From: Thelonectria olida
Lineage: Eukaryota > Ascomycota > Sordariomycetes > Hypocreales > Nectriaceae
NCBI GenBank assembly: GCA_020736575.1
Contig: JAGPYM010000013.1
Location: 744,001 to 808,000 of the forward strand
DNA: 64,000 bases
Direction of reading: 5' to 3'
The first letter of the stretch is position 1, and each line of letters begins with the position of its first letter. The notes under the pieces were generated by a model that had not been told where the DNA came from, did not search any database, and saw only the letters and a program-made list of their open reading frames with translations. Shown here piece after piece: positions 59,319-64,000 of the stretch. The position numbers and the translations under genes were made by a program.

Positions 59319-62300
59319 AGTGGAGGGAGCAAAAGAAGGGAAAGGGTGAGTGAGAGGCTGCTGGGACACTGGCGAAGAAATGTCCCCCCACGCTTGGACA
59401 AGGAGGGTTTCGATTTTTGGAGGGTAGGTGCAGAGGTGCAGAAGCGGTACGTGGTATTGGAGGGTGGGAAGGTACGGTCGGCAGGTGGGAAGTAAGATGG
59501 AGGGGGGTTACAGAAGGGGTGGGAACCTTCTATTCGGGCAGCGAAGAGGTAGGCAGGTGCCGGCAGAGGACAAGCCGGGTGCTATTATCCTCTAACTCAC
59601 TTGCGTCTTCGTCTGCACCTGAGATGGAGGTAACCTGGAAATGCTGTGAGTGTGAGGTGGGTGCCCACGCCCGCCAGTAGCGGCGACAATGCGCTGGGGA
59701 TTCTTCTTCCGGTGCTGTTGAGCCACTGCAAGCTGGTCGGGTGTTAGGTTGGGTTCAAGGTTGCCCGTCTGCGTGGGGCCGAGCGCTGAAGCTGTCCTCG
59801 TACTTGGTCGAAGTGCGGCCTTGGGGTTGCCTGTTGCTCAATGATGAGGTAGTATATGTTGGTTGCGGAGCCAACCCTTTTCCTTAGTATTTAGGGCAGC
59901 GAAGGGTTTGGGAAAAGACAGGCACAAAATGCTGTCGACTCGACAGCGTGATGTCTTGTGTCATGTATAGTAACAGTGAAGAGAATGGCAATGAAGAAAT
60001 GGGAGAAGAAACCAGCAGGGAGAAAAGGAACACGACTGGGACTCAAGAACCAGGACTGGGGTCCTCGAGGTGGAGGGTTGATGGAGTGGAGGGTGGAGGA
60101 GAGACGGGGCAAGCGAATTAGTGGAGGACAAGCCGAGGACTCGTTTGCAGCTGGAGACGAAATCGCAAAGTGGGAATGCGCGGGAGGAGCAGTTCGTTTG
60201 GCTTTTGTTAGTGTTGAAAGTCACTCATGTTCACTTTTTCGCTCATCCAGCGACGTTACGACTCATCACTATCCGTAATAATAGAAAGCCAACTCTCTCC
60301 TCCTCCCTCTGCTCCGTCAACGTCCGATCGGCTATGAGGCGTACGACTACTTCCAACGTAGACTAGGGGAGCTGTGGATTGTCACTGGCCGCCATCGCCG
60401 TGGCCGGTGCCAACCATGATAGCTTTGGAACTCGGACCCGTTGTTAGATCCGGCAAAGACTCGTGCGAAATCGTCCCGATCCAGTAAACCGCATCCACAA
60501 CGCCACTGAAGAAATGGAGTGAGAGTAGTTGAAGGGGGGGCAAGTGGGTAAGAATTGCCATGCCCTTGGATATGAGGTACTGACATGGAGAATAAAAGAG
60601 GGACAAAGGGCGAGGATATACATACATAGTCCTGAATGAACAACAAATACATCCGAGATACGGACGCATTTCCTGAAAAGAGATTCACAGGCGGTGGATA
60701 TTGAAAGAGTGAGTAGGTGCTCGATTCCAATAGACTCCGATACGCGTAGTGTGGCCGTTGTTTTGCCGACGCCGCCGAAAACGTTGAAGCTGCTTTGCCC
60801 GACATTCCAAATACTTAGCTATCCGATTTTAACACGACTCGATTCACCCGTTCCTGGTTGTGTCTGGTTTTACCCCGATCCTGCGGTTGCATCCCTTCCT
60901 CTTGACATATGGCTCCCGTCGCCGAAATATCTCGAGGCGCATCTACTGCCACGTCCGGCGATGGGTGGGGGGATACAGTACATGCGTGTTAACATCCAAT
61001 ATCCATCCAGACTCCGCAGGCTTCGAACCCTAGCAACAACTGTCATGGACCTCTCCACTGGCCTCACCCCAGGCCCTGGACTCTGGAGTCCTGGGGGAAC
61101 TCGAGGTGCATGATGGGATGGAGGGGGTCAGCACTGGTCATAGTTGAGATGCCCTTCCATCAGTGGCCTCGCAAAGGACCAGCTCGACCGGAGCCACCCA
61201 ACGCTCCACGCCTGTTGCCGAGCACACCAACCTCTTTTTAGCTGGTTCATGGGTTGCTGCCCAGTCAGCGTCCAGGTCTGACAAGTGCTTAGGATTCCCA
61301 CCAACCCCGACAACCAGTCTAACCAGACAGCAACATGGAGGGCAACTACGTAAGGCAAGGTAGGGCAGACAGGCACCCAGAGAATGGAACAGAGAACAAT
61401 AATTTACCGACTCGCCTACGGCGGTAGTAACCTCATGCGCAACACCAACACAGGGCAAACTCGGCCAAGGTCATCATCCCGCGTCGCACGTCCACCCACT
61501 CTCATCACCTTGCAGATAGACCGAGTGGGAGACGTTACACAAAAAAAAAAAGCCCCCCGACCGACCGACCGACCACCGGCGGCCACAGGTTGCAACAGTC
61601 CACACAAAGAAGTCCACAAAGAGGCTGTTGGTTGCTGACTTGATGCTTCGTACAGCACAATGCTTGCTTCTTTTCCCCCTCCCCCGTCTCCATCCCCCAT
61701 TTTCACCCCCATCTGCAATCCACCCGACATTCACACAGGCACAACACAAAAATCGCCTTCTTCATCGATGGGCTGACGAACGCCAATGACATGACTGGCC
61801 ATATTTTCCTTCGGTCCTTCGGCCAAAGACCGCGATGTTGGCGTCCTCGGACCCACCACGCCGGGCTCAGGGCGTCGTCCACCGCAACGACTGACTGAAT
61901 TAAAGCCTTCAGCTAGGTCTGGCCTGTTGATTCTCGGTCGAGGGGCGTGACCTTGGTCCCTGGTCTCCGAGACTTTGGCTCAGAGGCTGATGAAGGGCCC
62001 CAGGCCCACGTCGATTTTGTTCCTCAAAATCCCTGTCTGCGCCATGCTTCCAGCCCGCCCTCCCCTCTCCAGGTATGACGACGAGCCACCTGCTTGAGCG
62101 CTTCACGGACCACGATACCGCAGACGATACGCGCCAGCGGCCGTGTAAGTGGACTCGTGTGGCAGTGGAGTTACCAGTAGCGTCCCCATTCCCGCCTCAA
62201 CCATGATCCTCCTGCTCTGCTCTCATGCGACAGTCCGCAACTCTTTGTTCGCTGTAAGCTGTCCTGGAACTGGACGGATACTCCAGCCTTTCTTTCGCGC

Positions 62301-64000
62301 AGTAACCTCCCTCTCACCACCTCGTCCGGCTATTGGCCGTTTGTCCTATAGCTGACGACTTTCGGCTCTTGTGGCTTGACTCATCATCTCCCACGCCCCG
62401 AACTGATCAGTGTCTCGGCCTCAAGCGCCCGTTCGGGCTGTCGCGTGGGAACGCCCGACATCAATGCCATTTGCAACAAGCTCGTGCTCCTCCAACAACA
62501 AACAACCGATCACCATTTGCGTCAGCGAGTTCGGCCGGCCACAGTGTGGGGACCTTTGTGCCTCGCGGGTCCCCAGTCAGGCTGTCCTCTCAAAGACCAC
62601 TTCACTTACTACGTAGCAGAATCCCTCGGTTGAACCAACACGAGATCGAATTGGGGGTTGGGGGGCTTCATCAGTCTCTGAAAGATGTCGGACCAGGACG
62701 CAGCTCCAGGGAACCCTCTTCTTGACTAGCCCCACGAGCATGGATACGCCATCCCAGCATGTCCAGGATAAGCTGGATGGCGGGGCCATCTGGCCGAACG
62801 CCACATGCATCCCACGCGGCACGACTTCCGGGTACTTGACACAGGGTGGTGCTTGGCTGGGGTCTGGAGTACCCTCGGTGCATGACCCCTCGGCACGAAT
62901 CCGCCGTCCTGAGTCCCTTCAAGTGCAAAGTGAGCTTCAGCCCTGACAAAATTATAGCTTAGTCTACCCAACGACTACGCTCGTGGACACCCATACGTGT
63001 GTACCTTTCTTCATCTACGTGGTAGGGTAATCCTCCGTTCAGATTTGCAGGGACTTGCAACCTGCCGTTCGAATAGGAATGGTCGTTTCCTGTGGCTGCC
63101 CGCCACCAACGAGATCAAGCTGCAGACCTTATTGAGACCAAGTCGCCGGTACAGCCACGGTACTTCCAGAGCAGAGAAGATGCGGCTGCGACTGCGGCTC
63201 CGTCCCTAAGGGTTTAGCCTTGGGCCAGCCTGGCTTCCACAACCGCCTGGCCTTGCAAATATCCTTGGGAACGACAGGAGATCAAGGGTAGCAGGCCCAG
63301 GTCCCCAGTATGAGAATCTACCATCCATCTTTATTGACCACGCATAACCCTCTATCTTATCTTTGGAGTGGTTATTACGCGTGCCTGGATGCACATACTG
63401 GTTCTCTCTCGAACACAAAGTCCCCGGACCCCAGACGGCACGGGAGCATCGAGCAATGACACCACTTAAGGAGTGTCCGGTGGATATTCGGCAAGGCCAA
63501 TTGCCCACCACCATGGCACTGATCTCCAGACCGTTTAGAAGCGAGACAATCGCGATCTCGAAGTCTTGGTTCCTGCGCTGGATGTTGGCTGACGATGCTG
63601 CCCAATCTGAGCTTAAGCCTCTGCCCCACAGCCAATCCTTGAGTGCCCTGGAGAACAACCGTTCCTTGTCACACTCACAAGTTTATTATTGAGAAACGGA
63701 ACTATTGGTCTTGGTCATGCGACACCAAACTGCACTGTTGGCCAGCAGGCGTCTATGCAAAGTGCACCACGGGATCCGGATGCACAGCGCCTCTCACGGT
63801 GACACAAAGAAAGATTCATGGTAACGGGAGTGATGACCAACGCTTTGCTTGTCAGTGATTAATATTCTCATTAGAAGAATCAAATACTCATGGCATGCAG
63901 CAGCCGACGCAAGAGGTAAACCGATCCCCTGGCTACAGATGCTTATTTTAGTGGCATGCGTACGGACAGGCAGCCTCAGACGCTCCAGTGACAGCGCTGG
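59319..64000. other. Upstream region of areA and 3.5 kb without a supported gene
   Basis: The areA leader probably covers the first few hundred bases; a GTGAGT donor on the minus strand (59595-59600) could begin a leader intron. Farther right, overlapping open frames on both strands (for example 60347-60805 and 63206-63692) show no recognisable domain or consistent splice sites. Confidence 0.45.
61557..61573 (+). repeat. (CCGA)n tetranucleotide repeat
   Basis: About four CCGA units follow a poly-A tract. Non-coding context. Confidence 0.85.

Noticed and set aside
60347..60805. 152-codon minus-strand frame upstream of areA
   Set aside because: No recognisable domain and no promoter or splice context. 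A real small gene cannot be excluded but is not supported.
61015..61040. tRNA B-box-like GGTTCGAAGCC on the minus strand
   Set aside because: The flanking bases do not form a full T stem, and no A box or acceptor stem lies at the right distance.
63206..63692. Overlapping 100-150 codon frames on both strands near the right end
   Set aside because: Neither strand shows family motifs, splice signals or a convincing start context.

Overview
The window is nuclear DNA from a filamentous ascomycete (Pezizomycotina, Sordariomycetes; probably Hypocreales, genus not determinable by eye). The grounds are short introns of about 50-125 bases with GTAAGT/GTATGT/GTGAGT donors, CTAAC/CTGAC-like branch sites and YAG acceptors; long pyrimidine-rich leaders; and single-copy genes such as a NIT2/AreA GATA factor, a Dbf2/SidB kinase, fungal Med12, Rgd1 and a PTR2 transporter. 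Gene order is eukaryotic, with monocistronic genes on both strands and no sign of operons, CRISPR or plasmid functions.

Layout. At the left edge (1-2001) is the 3' part of a superfamily-1 helicase-like gene broken by an in-frame TAG. After a 3-kb gap with a coding-like relic come a membrane-anchored C2H2 zinc-finger protein (5102-6991, +), the exosome subunit RRP40 (7615-8426, -) head to head with the ribosome-associated Hsp70 SSZ1 (9100-10990, +), and an NT-C2 domain protein (11343-12843, -). A gene-poor stretch follows that hides a 74-residue, three-exon Cys/His-rich protein (15625-15987, +). Then come the RNase P/MRP subunit POP1 (16981-19638, +), a GFA-fold protein (20053-20597, +) and an ELL-associated factor (20864-21975, -). 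The next 8 kb hold no gene I can support.

The right half holds an RBR-type RING protein that appears to lack its catalytic cysteine (30019-32257, +), a PTR2-type peptide transporter carrying a 101-bp internal tandem duplication (33246-35272, -), the F-BAR/RhoGAP protein RGD1 (36714-39303, +), Mediator subunit MED12/SRB8 (40692-45384, -), a secreted CREG-like protein (49914-50756, -), the septation kinase DBF2/SidB (52193-54282, +) and the nitrogen regulator AREA/NIT2 (56218-59318, -). From 59319 to the right end I see no supportable gene.

How the genes fit together. RRP40, POP1 and SSZ1 serve RNA processing and cotranslational folding. EAF and MED12 act on RNA polymerase II transcription. 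RGD1 and DBF2 serve cell polarity and cytokinesis. AREA is the global nitrogen regulator, and peptide transporters such as PTR2 are typical members of the pathways it governs, though direct control here is inference. The window is mostly conserved housekeeping sequence. The unusual points are the nested duplication in PTR2, the membrane-anchored zinc-finger protein, the catalytic-residue loss in the RBR protein and the tiny spliced gene.
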